From Roseobacter sp. (lineage in GTDB: Bacteria > Pseudomonadota > Alphaproteobacteria > Rhodobacterales > Rhodobacteraceae): DNA of 5,077 nucleotides. The position numbers were made by a program, and so were the translations under genes. The notes beneath the pieces were generated by a model. It saw only the letters and a list, made by a program, of their open reading frames with translations, made no database searches and had not been told where the DNA came from. The stretch is taken from NCBI GenBank assembly GCA_024636425.1, contig JAGXHB010000055.1, forward strand, positions 1 to 5,077. The letters are read 5' to 3'. This document shows, piece after piece, positions 1 through 5,077 of the stretch. Within the stretch, counting starts at the first letter, position 1, and every line of letters starts with the position of its first letter.

Positions 1-66
1 CAGCACGCTTCGCTTAAAGCGGCGGAAGCGATTCTGCAAACCTCGAAATTTAATGATTTAGCATAA
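1..66 (+). CDS. 3' end of an unidentified upstream gene (partial)
   Basis: Reading frame 1 is open from the window edge to a TAA at 64-66 and gives a 21-residue C-terminal tail, QHASLKAAEAILQTSKFNDLA. The tail is Ala/Leu-rich and would form a plausible terminal helix. Plus frame 3 closes at once (stop at 15-17). Plus frame 2 closes at 59-61 after a run of Lys and Arg that looks unlike protein. I do not recognise the family, and the tail is too short to assign a function. The codons are somewhat richer in A/T than those of the genes downstream. No strong terminator follows, so read-through into the next gene cannot be excluded. Confidence 0.4.
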   Translation, partial: QHASLKAAEAILQTSKFNDLA

Positions 67-103
67 GCAGGAGGGGAAAATTGCTGATCGGTGCGCGTCG
101 GCC

Positions 104-132
104 TTTTCATGTGGGTCTGCAAGGGCTAATAT
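104..132 (+). promoter_or_regulatory. candidate sigma70-type promoter for the SPOR-dac-tmk unit
   Basis: TTTTCA at 104-109 and TAATAT at 127-132 are separated by 17 bases. Each hexamer matches 4 of 6 positions of the -35 (TTGACA) and -10 (TATAAT) consensus. Transcription would start near 139, leaving a 5' leader of roughly 90 bases before the ATG at 232. This is the best-spaced candidate I see in the gap between the upstream stop and the first full gene. Matches of this quality also arise by chance. Confidence 0.33.
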
Positions 133-142
133 GCTCCAAAGA

Positions 143-156
143 CCCCGGCAACGGGG
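143..156 (+). other. GNRA-capped hairpin in the leader
   Basis: CCCCG (143-147) and CGGGG (152-156) form a perfect five-base-pair GC stem closed by GCAA, a GNRA-type tetraloop. If the promoter at 104-132 is used, the hairpin lies a few bases from the 5' end of the transcript, where such stems can slow exonuclease attack. No T-run follows it, so it is not a rho-independent terminator. The pairing is direct observation; the stabilising role is inference. Confidence 0.4.
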
Positions 157-190
157 CGTTAAACATGCCGTAGAAGCGGCGCTATCAGGC

Positions 191-209
191 AGCGGCGCGA
201 TGCGCCGTT
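191..209 (+). other. GC-rich hairpin just before the ribosome binding site
   Basis: CGGCGC (193-198) pairs perfectly with GCGCCG (202-207) across the three-base loop GAT. A G-T pair (192/208) and an A-T pair (191/209) extend the stem to eight pairs. The stem ends ten bases before the Shine-Dalgarno sequence AAGGA (219-223) of the SPOR lipoprotein gene. The heptamer GCGGCGC occurs both at 176-182 and at 192-198, so the 3' arm could pair with either copy. A regulatory role is not shown. Confidence 0.35.
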
Positions 210-231
210 TCAGCAGGCAAGGACGATCCAC

Positions 232-1116
232 ATGGACAGGTACGCGCTTCCCCCGAGCTTCCGCAGCCCGAGCTTCCGGAGATCGTCGCTTTGGCGGACA
301 TCAGTCGTTGTGACTGCGGTGCTTGCGCTGGGGGCCTGTGATGCCGACGGCAAGTTCGGGTTTGGTCAGGGCAATCGTACGGTTGCCTCGTCGAGCTCGA
401 CCAAGCTGGTCGAGCGCGACGTGGAGGCACCTGATGTGTTTTCCGTCACGGATCAAGGGCTCTGGGACGGCCGGCCCAGCCTTGGTGGTGTCTGGGTGGC
501 GCATCCGGATGTGTCGGACCCCGAACGTGTGATCATCCGCAACGAGGCAAACGGGAAATTCGTGATCGGTGCCCTGTTCCGGCGCGAGCGGGACTTGCCC
601 GGACCCAAATTGCAGATATCCTCCGATGCGGCGGCTGCGCTGGAAATCCTTGCCGGCGCGCCTGCGCCCTTGAATGTCACGGCGCTGCGCCGCGAAGAAG
701 CCGGCGCCCCTGCTGCAGATGCGACACCGACGGGCACTGTCGAAGCACCCGAAGATGTGACCGAAACGGCACTTGACCCGGTGGCGACCACAGCCGCTGA
801 CCCGATCGATGCAAGCCCCGTTGCCGCCGCCCCTGCCCCGACTGCCACGCCCGGGCCTGCCGCCGCAAAGCCGGCGTCATCGCTGTCCAAGCCCTTCGTG
901 CAGATCGGCATCTTCAGCGTCGAGGCAAATGCCAACCGCGCGGCAAACCAGATGCGCAGTGCGGGCATGTTGCCCACCGTAAAGCGTAGTGAAATCAATG
1001 GCAAAGCCTTCTGGCGTGTTGTAGTGGGCCCTGCCGCGACCACAACCGAACTGGATGGCTTGCTGAAATCCATCAAGAACGAAGGGTTCTCGGACGCCTA
1101 CGCCGTTTCGAGCTGA
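232..1116 (+). CDS. SPOR-domain lipoprotein with a degenerate RlpA-like barrel
   Basis: A 294-residue envelope lipoprotein. Residues 1-22 are basic, 23-35 are hydrophobic, and the lipobox is LGAC with Cys36 as the acylation site. The residue after Cys36 is Asp, which in enterobacteria favours inner-membrane retention; that rule is less certain here. Residues about 75-153 resemble the double-psi beta-barrel of RlpA: AH at 90-91, an RNEANGK turn at 103-109, and ISSDAAAALEIL at 129-140 matching the family's IDLS-x-AAA helix. The catalytic acids appear lost (Gly80 and Arg117 at the expected positions). Residues 155-217 are a Pro/Ala/Thr linker. Residues 219-294 are a SPOR domain, a fold known to bind septal peptidoglycan lacking stem peptides. 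The ATG is fixed by AAGGA eight bases upstream and an in-frame stop at 157-159. The next gene, 23 bases on, encodes a carboxypeptidase. The lipoprotein and SPOR calls are firm; RlpA ancestry is inference. Confidence 0.9.
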   Translation: MDRYALPPSFRSPSFRRSSLWRTSVVVTAVLALGACDADGKFGFGQGNRTVASSSSTKLVERDVEAPDVFSVTDQGLWDGRPSLGGVWVAHPDVSDPERVIIRNEANGKFVIGALFRRERDLPGPKLQISSDAAAALEILAGAPAPLNVTALRREEAGAPAADATPTGTVEAPEDVTETALDPVATTAADPIDASPVAAAPAPTATPGPAAAKPASSLSKPFVQIGIFSVEANANRAANQMRSAGMLPTVKRSEINGKAFWRVVVGPAATTTELDGLLKSIKNEGFSDAYAVSS

Positions 1117-1139
1117 CCCGAAGTCAAAGGAGCCTGCCC

Positions 1140-2309
1140 ATGATCCGCATCTTTGCTGCCACGATGGCGCTGATCTTGCTGACCTTCCCTGCCCAAGCGT
1201 TCGAGACACGCGCAACCGCAGCTTATGTCATCGACCAGACGACCGGTACCGTCCTGCTTACCAAAAACGCAGATACCCCCTTGCCGCCCGCGTCGATGTC
1301 GAAACTGATGACGCTTTACATGGCTTTTGAAGCGGTGGAGCGTGGCAAGAACAACGGCGGGCTTGACCTGATGGAAGAGCTGCCCGTGTCCGAGCACGCG
1401 ATGTCCTATGGCGGCTCCACAATGTTTCTGGATACGACCGACCGGGTCAAGGTCGAGGATCTGCTGCGCGGTATCATCGTCCTCTCCGGCAACGATGCCT
1501 GTGCCGTTATCGCCGAGGCGCTCAGTCCCGATGGCACCGAAGCAGGGTTTGCGCGGATGATGACACAGCGTGCGCAACAGATGGGCATGACGAATTCGAC
1601 GTTTGCCAACTCGAACGGCTGGCCTGCCGCCGGTCACCTGATGTCGATGCGCGATCTGGGACTGCTTACGATGCGTCTGATCAGCGATTTTCCACAGTAC
1701 TACCCGCTGTTTGCGCAACAAGAATATCTGTTTGACGGGCGAGCGCCGCAAAACAAGAGCAACCGCAACCCGCTTTTGGGACTGGGGATCGGCGCAGACG
1801 GGCTGAAAACCGGACATACACAGGAAGCGGGTTACGGGTTGGTGGGATCGGCCAAGCAAGGTGACCGCCGCGTTATCTTTGTGCTGTCGGGTCTCGACAC
1901 CGCCGCGGCGCGCGCACAGGAATCCGAGGCGATCGTGAACTGGGCCTTCCGGCAATTCTCGCAACGCTCGATGGGGCCTGCGGGGACATTGATTGCCGAC
2001 GCACCCGTCGCCTTGGGCGCGGCTACGACCGTGGGGATGGAACTGGCAGAGGATCTGTCGGTTCTGGTGCCTGTGTCGGGCGGCAGCGATATAACAGCCG
2101 AGATCGTCTATACCGGGCCGCTCAGGGCACCGATCCTCAAGGGGGATGCTGTGGGTGAACTGGTTCTGACCCGCGGCGATCTGCCAGAAGTCCGTACACC
2201 GCTGGTCGCCAGCACCAGCGTTGGTGCGGGGGGCTTCATGGTCAAGTTGCAGGCCGCGGCAATGCATCTTCTGACCCGTCTGAACGAAGGGCCAGAGGCT
2301 GCCTCGTGA
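1140..2309 (+). CDS. dacC: D-alanyl-D-alanine carboxypeptidase, PBP5 type (peptidase S11)
   Basis: A 389-residue periplasmic enzyme that removes the terminal D-Ala from peptidoglycan pentapeptides and so limits cross-linking. A signal peptide covers residues 1-20, with a likely signal-peptidase I cut after AQA (18-20). The serine-hydrolase motifs are complete and in order: nucleophile Ser52 and Lys55 in PASMSK, SGN at 116-118, and KTG at 223-225 followed by HTQEAGYGLVGSA. Residues about 275-355 form the beta-rich PBP5 C-terminal domain. Residues 363-380 could be the amphipathic helix that anchors the enzyme to the outer face of the inner membrane. The ATG is supported by AAAGGAG (1126-1132) with a seven-base spacer. 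The length is normal for the family. The paralogue letter (dacA, dacC or dacD) cannot be settled from sequence alone. It lies 23 bases after the SPOR lipoprotein gene and overlaps tmk by four bases, so co-expression is likely. Confidence 0.95.
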   Translation: MIRIFAATMALILLTFPAQAFETRATAAYVIDQTTGTVLLTKNADTPLPPASMSKLMTLYMAFEAVERGKNNGGLDLMEELPVSEHAMSYGGSTMFLDTTDRVKVEDLLRGIIVLSGNDACAVIAEALSPDGTEAGFARMMTQRAQQMGMTNSTFANSNGWPAAGHLMSMRDLGLLTMRLISDFPQYYPLFAQQEYLFDGRAPQNKSNRNPLLGLGIGADGLKTGHTQEAGYGLVGSAKQGDRRVIFVLSGLDTAAARAQESEAIVNWAFRQFSQRSMGPAGTLIADAPVALGAATTVGMELAEDLSVLVPVSGGSDITAEIVYTGPLRAPILKGDAVGELVLTRGDLPEVRTPLVASTSVGAGGFMVKLQAAAMHLLTRLNEGPEAAS

Positions 2310-2932
2310 GCAGATCCGGCTTTTTCATCAGCTTTGAGGGCATTGACGGGTCGGGAAAATCCACACAGACGAGACTGTTGAAAGACCAGCTTGAGCGGAT
2401 GGGCCGCGATGTCATCCTGACACGTGAACCGGGCGGTTCTCCGGGGGCCGAGGAAATCCGCGCCTTGGTATTGCAGGGCGATCCTGACCGTTGGTCCGCG
2501 CGCACCGAGATCTTGCTGTTCACCGCCGCGCGCCGGGACCATCTGGAACGTACGATCCAGCCCGCACTGGAAGCGGGAAAGGTCGTGATTTGCGATCGAT
2601 TCGCGGATTCGACCCGCATGTATCAAGGACTTAGCCGGGGCGATTTACGGGAGGCGGTCGATCAACTGCACAGCCTGATGATTGGCGTCGAACCGGATCT
2701 GACCGTTCTGATCGACATGGACCCCGCCCAAGGGCTTGCCCGTGCCTTGTCGCGCAAAACCGTCGAAGAACGGTTCGAGGATTTTGGCGAAGACCTGCAA
2801 ACCAGGATGCGCGCCGGGTTCTTGGCCCTCGCTGACGAATTCGCAAACCGTTTCATCGTCATCGACGGCAGCCGCGAGATCGACGCCGTGGCGCGGGACA
2901 TCACGGCTGCCGTGCAGCAGCGCCTGAACTGA
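2306..2932 (+). CDS. tmk: thymidylate kinase
   Basis: A 208-residue cytosolic enzyme that phosphorylates dTMP to dTDP with ATP, a committed step to dTTP. The P-loop is GIDGSGKS at 12-19 within FEGIDGSGKST. TREPGG (39-44) and DRF (97-99), followed by STRMYQG, are the family's dTMP-binding motifs. The lid region, about 145-161, carries Arg145, Arg150 and Arg156. The P-loop has no Arg in its variable part, which fits the bacterial type in which a lid arginine contacts the phosphates. The start is GTG at 2306, sharing GTGA with the carboxypeptidase stop, and AGAGG at 2294-2298 is a suitable ribosome binding site. Translation is probably coupled to the gene upstream. The length is typical. In many related genomes holB follows directly; here a minus-strand gene intervenes. 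Confidence 0.97.
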   Translation: MSRSGFFISFEGIDGSGKSTQTRLLKDQLERMGRDVILTREPGGSPGAEEIRALVLQGDPDRWSARTEILLFTAARRDHLERTIQPALEAGKVVICDRFADSTRMYQGLSRGDLREAVDQLHSLMIGVEPDLTVLIDMDPAQGLARALSRKTVEERFEDFGEDLQTRMRAGFLALADEFANRFIVIDGSREIDAVARDITAAVQQRLN

Positions 2933-2940
2933 GCCCGCCG

Positions 2941-2967
2941 GAAGGCCCCGACCACGCCGGAGCCTTC
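2941..2967. terminator. candidate bidirectional terminator hairpin between convergent genes
   Basis: GAAGGC (2941-2946) pairs with GCCTTC (2962-2967). After one C-A mismatch, CCG (2948-2950) pairs with CGG (2958-2960), leaving a seven-base loop. It lies eight bases after the tmk stop and about 30 bases beyond the stop of the minus-strand lipoprotein gene, a natural place for a shared terminator. Neither side has a clear T-run, so intrinsic termination may be weak or need other factors. The stem is plain in the sequence; the function is inferred from position. Confidence 0.45.
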
Positions 2968-2997
2968 TATCGCCCGCTTCATGCAGGAACGGCAGTA

Positions 2998-3711
2998 TTA
3001 CTCGCGCTCGAGGTAGAATGTGCCACCTCCGCCAATGCCGATCCCCACTGTTCCGGGCACATTCGTGACCACGACGGTCGCAGGGCCCACCGCAGCCTGT
3101 GCCTGTCCGCCCCCAACCGGCCCAAGGAACGCCCCGCCGATCCCAAGGTTCACATCGCCGATGCTGCCTGAAACAGGATCCGACAATTGGCCCGCCATGT
3201 TGACCGCATAGGCGTTGGTTGTCACCGATGTCGGCGCACCCGGAATAGCGCCGCCGGGCAGCGGCGGGATCGGTGTTGTCATCTCGGTCAGGGTAGATGG
3301 AATAGCAGAATTTGCACTGTCCAGCGTGCCATCAAGGGTAAAGGCTTCCCCGCCGAGTTCTCCCCGAAAGTTGGTCGCAGTACCGCTGATCGTCTCGGCA
3401 TCAAAATCCGCCACCACGGTCAGATCCCCCAACGCCGTGCCGCTGTTCGCTGTGTTTGCGGCCTCGAAGACGTTCAGTTTGGTCGACCCCTTGAAGGTGC
3501 CCTGCCCGGTCAGTTCCACACTGGTCGGCGCGAGCGTTGTCGTAGTGGTGAGGCTGTCGAATTTAGCATCGAAATCGGAGACCGTCGCGGCGGCCCCGCC
3601 GCCAGAACCACCGGCCCCCGCAAGTCCCCCGTTGCTAGACCCAAGACAGGCCGAAAGCGTCAGGCAGGACGCCCCCAGCAAACCTGCACGCATAAGATGG
3701 TAATAGTTCAT
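2998..3711 (-). CDS. glycine-rich surface lipoprotein, TbpB-like beta-barrel type
   Basis: A 237-residue predicted lipoprotein. Residues 8-21 form a hydrophobic signal peptide ending in the lipobox LSAC (19-22), with Cys22 lipidated. Leu at +2 gives no inner-membrane retention signal, so outer-membrane sorting is likely. Residues 24-42 are a flexible Gly/Ser/Ala linker. The remainder alternates polar and small hydrophobic residues as in beta strands, without Cys. DLTVVADFDAETISGTATNF (96-115), GEAFTLDGTLDSA (121-133) and the stretch 170-200 (MAGQLSDPVSGSIG, then GGAFLGPVGG) resemble the repeated strand-turn pattern of the transferrin-binding-protein-B-like barrel family. Many members of that family are exported to the cell surface by Slam translocons. 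No iron- or haem-binding residue can be pointed to. The ATG follows AGGGGGA (complement of 3717-3723) with a five-base spacer. It runs opposite to tmk and holB and is the only minus-strand gene in the window. The lipoprotein call is firm; the family call is moderate. Confidence 0.82.
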   Translation of the reverse strand: MNYYHLMRAGLLGASCLTLSACLGSSNGGLAGAGGSGGGAAATVSDFDAKFDSLTTTTTLAPTSVELTGQGTFKGSTKLNVFEAANTANSGTALGDLTVVADFDAETISGTATNFRGELGGEAFTLDGTLDSANSAIPSTLTEMTTPIPPLPGGAIPGAPTSVTTNAYAVNMAGQLSDPVSGSIGDVNLGIGGAFLGPVGGGQAQAAVGPATVVVTNVPGTVGIGIGGGGTFYLERE

Positions 3712-3825
3712 GAAAATCCCCCTATCTGTTTAAAAGTTCTGAAGGAGGCAATGTTTGCGGCTCATACGCCACTTTTGCCCTTTCAGATCGTGACAGGAGT
3801 AGGGCGGCAAAACCCTCGCCTGTCC

Positions 3826-3843
3826 CTCCCCCGTTGAGGGGAG
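3826..3843. repeat. inverted repeat CTCCCC / GGGGAG
   Basis: CTCCCC (3826-3831) and GGGGAG (3838-3843) form a perfect six-pair stem around the loop CGTTGA. No T-run follows on either strand. Short C/G-run palindromes like this often belong to interspersed extragenic repeats in alphaproteobacteria, but only one copy is visible here, so membership of such a family is a guess. Confidence 0.45.
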
Positions 3844-3851
3844 AAGACCCC

Positions 3852-3865
3852 GGCCGGGAGCGGCC
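3852..3865. repeat. inverted repeat GGCCG / CGGCC
   Basis: GGCCG (3852-3856) pairs with CGGCC (3861-3865) across the four-base loop GGAG. It stands eight bases after the preceding hairpin, so the two may form one structured unit. The function is unknown, and a stem this short can arise by chance in GC-rich DNA. Confidence 0.3.
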
Positions 3866-3889
3866 TCGGAACCACCGCCTTCCCGCTTT

Positions 3890-3927
3890 GAAACCGGGTG
3901 CATATGCCTTCGGAAAGCGCCGGTTTC
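3890..3927. repeat. inverted repeat GAAACCGG / CCGGTTTC
   Basis: GAAACCGG (3890-3897) and CCGGTTTC (3920-3927) form a perfect eight-pair stem enclosing 22 bases. Inside the loop is GCATATGC (3900-3907), itself an eight-base palindrome. The element lies 49 bases before the holB ATG and could be part of its leader, a protein-binding site or part of an extragenic repeat. Nothing in the sequence decides between these. Confidence 0.4.
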
Positions 3928-3976
3928 CCCTTCGCCCCCTCTTCCAACCGACACGATCCGTGATACACCCCAAAGC

Positions 3977-5077
3977 ATGAGCGATGATGCCACCCAGCCA
4001 GACCGCCTCGACGGTGCCCCTCACCCGCGTGACACAGCCCGGCTTATCGGGCAGGACGCGGCGGAAGCGGCATTTCTTGATGCGTTCAACACAGGAAAGC
4101 TGCATCACGGCTGGCTGTTGACCGGCCCGCGCGGCGTGGGCAAAGCCACGTTGGCGTGGCGCATCGCACGGTTTTTGCTGGCAACACCCGATCCCGACGC
4201 GGGCGGCATGTTCGCGTCAGAGCCTGCCCCCAGCCTTGATATATCGCCCGACCACCCGGTTGCGCGCCGCATCGCTGCAGGCGGCGAAGGTGCCCTCAAG
4301 TCGGTCACACGTACGGTCGATGAAAAAACCAAGCGGTTGCGCAAACAGATCGTCGTGGATGATATCCGCAAACTGAATGGGTTTTTCCAGATGTCAGCGG
4401 CAGACGGCGGCCGCCGCGTGGTGATCGTGGACGATGCCGACCTGATGAACACCAATGCCGCCAACGCGCTGTTGAAAATGCTGGAGGAACCGCCTGCCCG
4501 CGCCATCATCCTCCTGATCAGCCACCGCCCCTCAGGGCTGCTGCCGACAATCCGGTCGCGCTGCCGGACGCTCCGGCTTGGGACACTTTCCCCCGATCAG
4601 ATGGCGCAAGCGCTGGCGCAGTCCGGCGTTGATGTGGAGGGCGACCCGGCGGCGCTTGCGGCCCTATCGGGCGGGTCGGTCGGCGGTGCGCTCGGGCTGT
4701 CGCTGATGGGCGGACTGGACATCTACAAGGAGCTCGTCAGCATCCTTGGCACCCTGCCACAGCTTGACCGGACCCGCGCCCTTGCCCTTGCCGAAGCGGC
4801 CGCAGCACGCGGTGCCGAGGAGAAGCTTGCCCTGCTTTTCACCCTTGTTGACATATTGCTTCTGCGGCTGGCCCGGACCGGCGCGCTTGGTGCCCCCCCG
4901 GAAACCCAGGCGGCCCCCCATGAACACACGCTTCTCACCCGTCTGTCGCCTACTCCGGCGCAAGGGCGTGCCTGGGCCGAAGCCGCTCAGAACATCGGGG
5001 CGCGTGCGCGTCATGGCATGGCAGTCAACCTTGACCCTGCCGCCCTGGTCCTAGATACCCTGTTCAAGATGGGCGAC
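3977..5077 (+). CDS. holB: DNA polymerase III subunit delta-prime (partial, cut by window end)
   Basis: The frame is open for 367 codons to the last base, close to the usual 370-380 residues of alphaproteobacterial HolB, so only a few C-terminal codons are likely missing. Delta-prime is the stator of the clamp-loader complex that places the beta sliding clamp on DNA at the replication fork. Visible features are HHGWLLTGPRGVGKAT (43-58), a Walker-A-like loop in which Ala57 replaces the usual Ser/Thr after Lys56; a Walker-B-like VVIVDDADLM (148-157); NALLKMLEEPP (163-173); and the SRC motif at 194-196, which in clamp loaders supplies an arginine finger to the neighbouring subunit. There are no Cys residues between 59 and 140, so the four-Cys zinc module of the E. 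coli protein is absent. The ATG has no clear Shine-Dalgarno sequence. It was chosen because the MSDDA start fits the family and no nearby upstream in-frame start exists. The modified nucleotide loop suggests it does not hydrolyse ATP, as is known for delta-prime. Confidence 0.95.
   Translation, partial: MSDDATQPDRLDGAPHPRDTARLIGQDAAEAAFLDAFNTGKLHHGWLLTGPRGVGKATLAWRIARFLLATPDPDAGGMFASEPAPSLDISPDHPVARRIAAGGEGALKSVTRTVDEKTKRLRKQIVVDDIRKLNGFFQMSAADGGRRVVIVDDADLMNTNAANALLKMLEEPPARAIILLISHRPSGLLPTIRSRCRTLRLGTLSPDQMAQALAQSGVDVEGDPAALAALSGGSVGGALGLSLMGGLDIYKELVSILGTLPQLDRTRALALAEAAAARGAEEKLALLFTLVDILLLRLARTGALGAPPETQAAPHEHTLLTRLSPTPAQGRAWAEAAQNIGARARHGMAVNLDPAALVLDTLFKMGD

Larger units (their letters stand above)
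3724..3976. other. GC-rich, hairpin-rich intergenic region upstream of holB
   Basis: This gap separates two divergently transcribed genes, the minus-strand lipoprotein gene and holB, so it should carry both promoters. I find no convincing -35/-10 pair for either direction. TTGCCT on the minus strand (complement of 3746-3751) could be a -35, but no good -10 follows it. From about 3800 the sequence is unusually rich in runs of C and G and holds three perfect stems, entered separately. The pyrimidine-rich top strand at 3870-3950 has no credible coding frame. Confidence 0.5.

Noticed and set aside
83..107. Possible terminator for the upstream gene: GCTGA paired with TCGGC, then TTTT
   Set aside because: The stem has only five pairs, including a wobble, with a ten-base loop and a four-base T-run. 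This is too weak to call.
453..1076. A 207-codon minus-strand frame inside the SPOR lipoprotein gene
   Set aside because: The Ala/Ser-rich product is the shadow of the Pro/Ala linker and SPOR codons. The plus-strand protein has recognisable features in the same place.
1098..2267. A 389-codon open frame on the minus strand covering nearly all of the carboxypeptidase gene
   Set aside because: It is the antisense of a gene with complete catalytic motifs. Its product is rich in His, Arg, Gln and Cys with no domain pattern, as expected from the complement of GC-rich codons. Having the same length as the real gene is coincidence.
3724..3751. Minus-strand promoter for the lipoprotein gene using TTGCCT as -35
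   Set aside because: At 16-17 base spacing the -10 position reads ACAGAT or CAGATA, which is a poor match, so no specific promoter can be supported.
3187..3837. A 216-codon plus-strand frame opposite the lipoprotein gene
   Set aside because: It is rich in Arg, Gly and Cys, has no domain pattern, and runs antisense to a gene with a clear signal peptide, lipobox and ribosome binding site. It also runs into the structured intergenic region.
3722..4108. Minus-strand frames of 61-128 codons across the 3712-3976 gap
   Set aside because: The products are Arg/Gly-rich and lie over hairpins and the holB start. I see no ribosome binding site or family motif.
1..5077. Search by eye for CRISPR arrays, tRNA or rRNA genes, insertion-sequence ends and transposase or integrase genes
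   Set aside because: No regularly spaced repeats, cloverleaf-like sequence with a T-loop motif, terminal inverted repeats or transposase-like frames were seen.

Overview
The window looks like chromosomal DNA from an alphaproteobacterium, most likely the Rhodobacterales (Roseobacter group). The base composition is high in GC, the genes use GC-rich codons, and the order SPOR lipoprotein, D-Ala-D-Ala carboxypeptidase, thymidylate kinase, DNA polymerase III delta-prime is one I associate with that order. The species assignment is inference from protein style and gene order, not from a search.

Left edge (1-231): the last 21 codons of an unidentified upstream gene end at 66. A leader of about 165 bases follows, with a plausible sigma70-type promoter and two compact hairpins before the first full gene. 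Plus-strand block (232-2932): a 294-residue lipoprotein with a C-terminal SPOR domain, then a secreted penicillin-binding-protein-5-type carboxypeptidase, then tmk, which starts at GTG inside the carboxypeptidase stop codon (GTGA overlap). Gaps of 23 and -4 bases indicate one transcription unit joining cell-wall remodelling to dTTP synthesis. Inserted segment (2933-3976): a candidate terminator hairpin, a minus-strand glycine-rich surface lipoprotein gene resembling the TbpB-like beta-barrel family, and a roughly 250-base hairpin-rich intergenic stretch. Right edge (3977-5077): holB on the plus strand, open to the window end and probably nearly complete.

The most interesting observation is in the SPOR lipoprotein. 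Its middle region aligns without gaps, as far as I can judge by eye, to the double-psi beta-barrel of RlpA, a septal lytic transglycosylase. The positions of the acidic catalytic residues are replaced (Gly80, Arg117) while the histidine is kept (His91). Its position directly upstream of a carboxypeptidase mirrors the rlpA-dacA pair of Escherichia coli. It therefore looks like a catalytically dead RlpA relative that may still localise to denuded septal glycan. The second point of interest is the unrelated lipoprotein gene, on the opposite strand, that separates tmk from holB.
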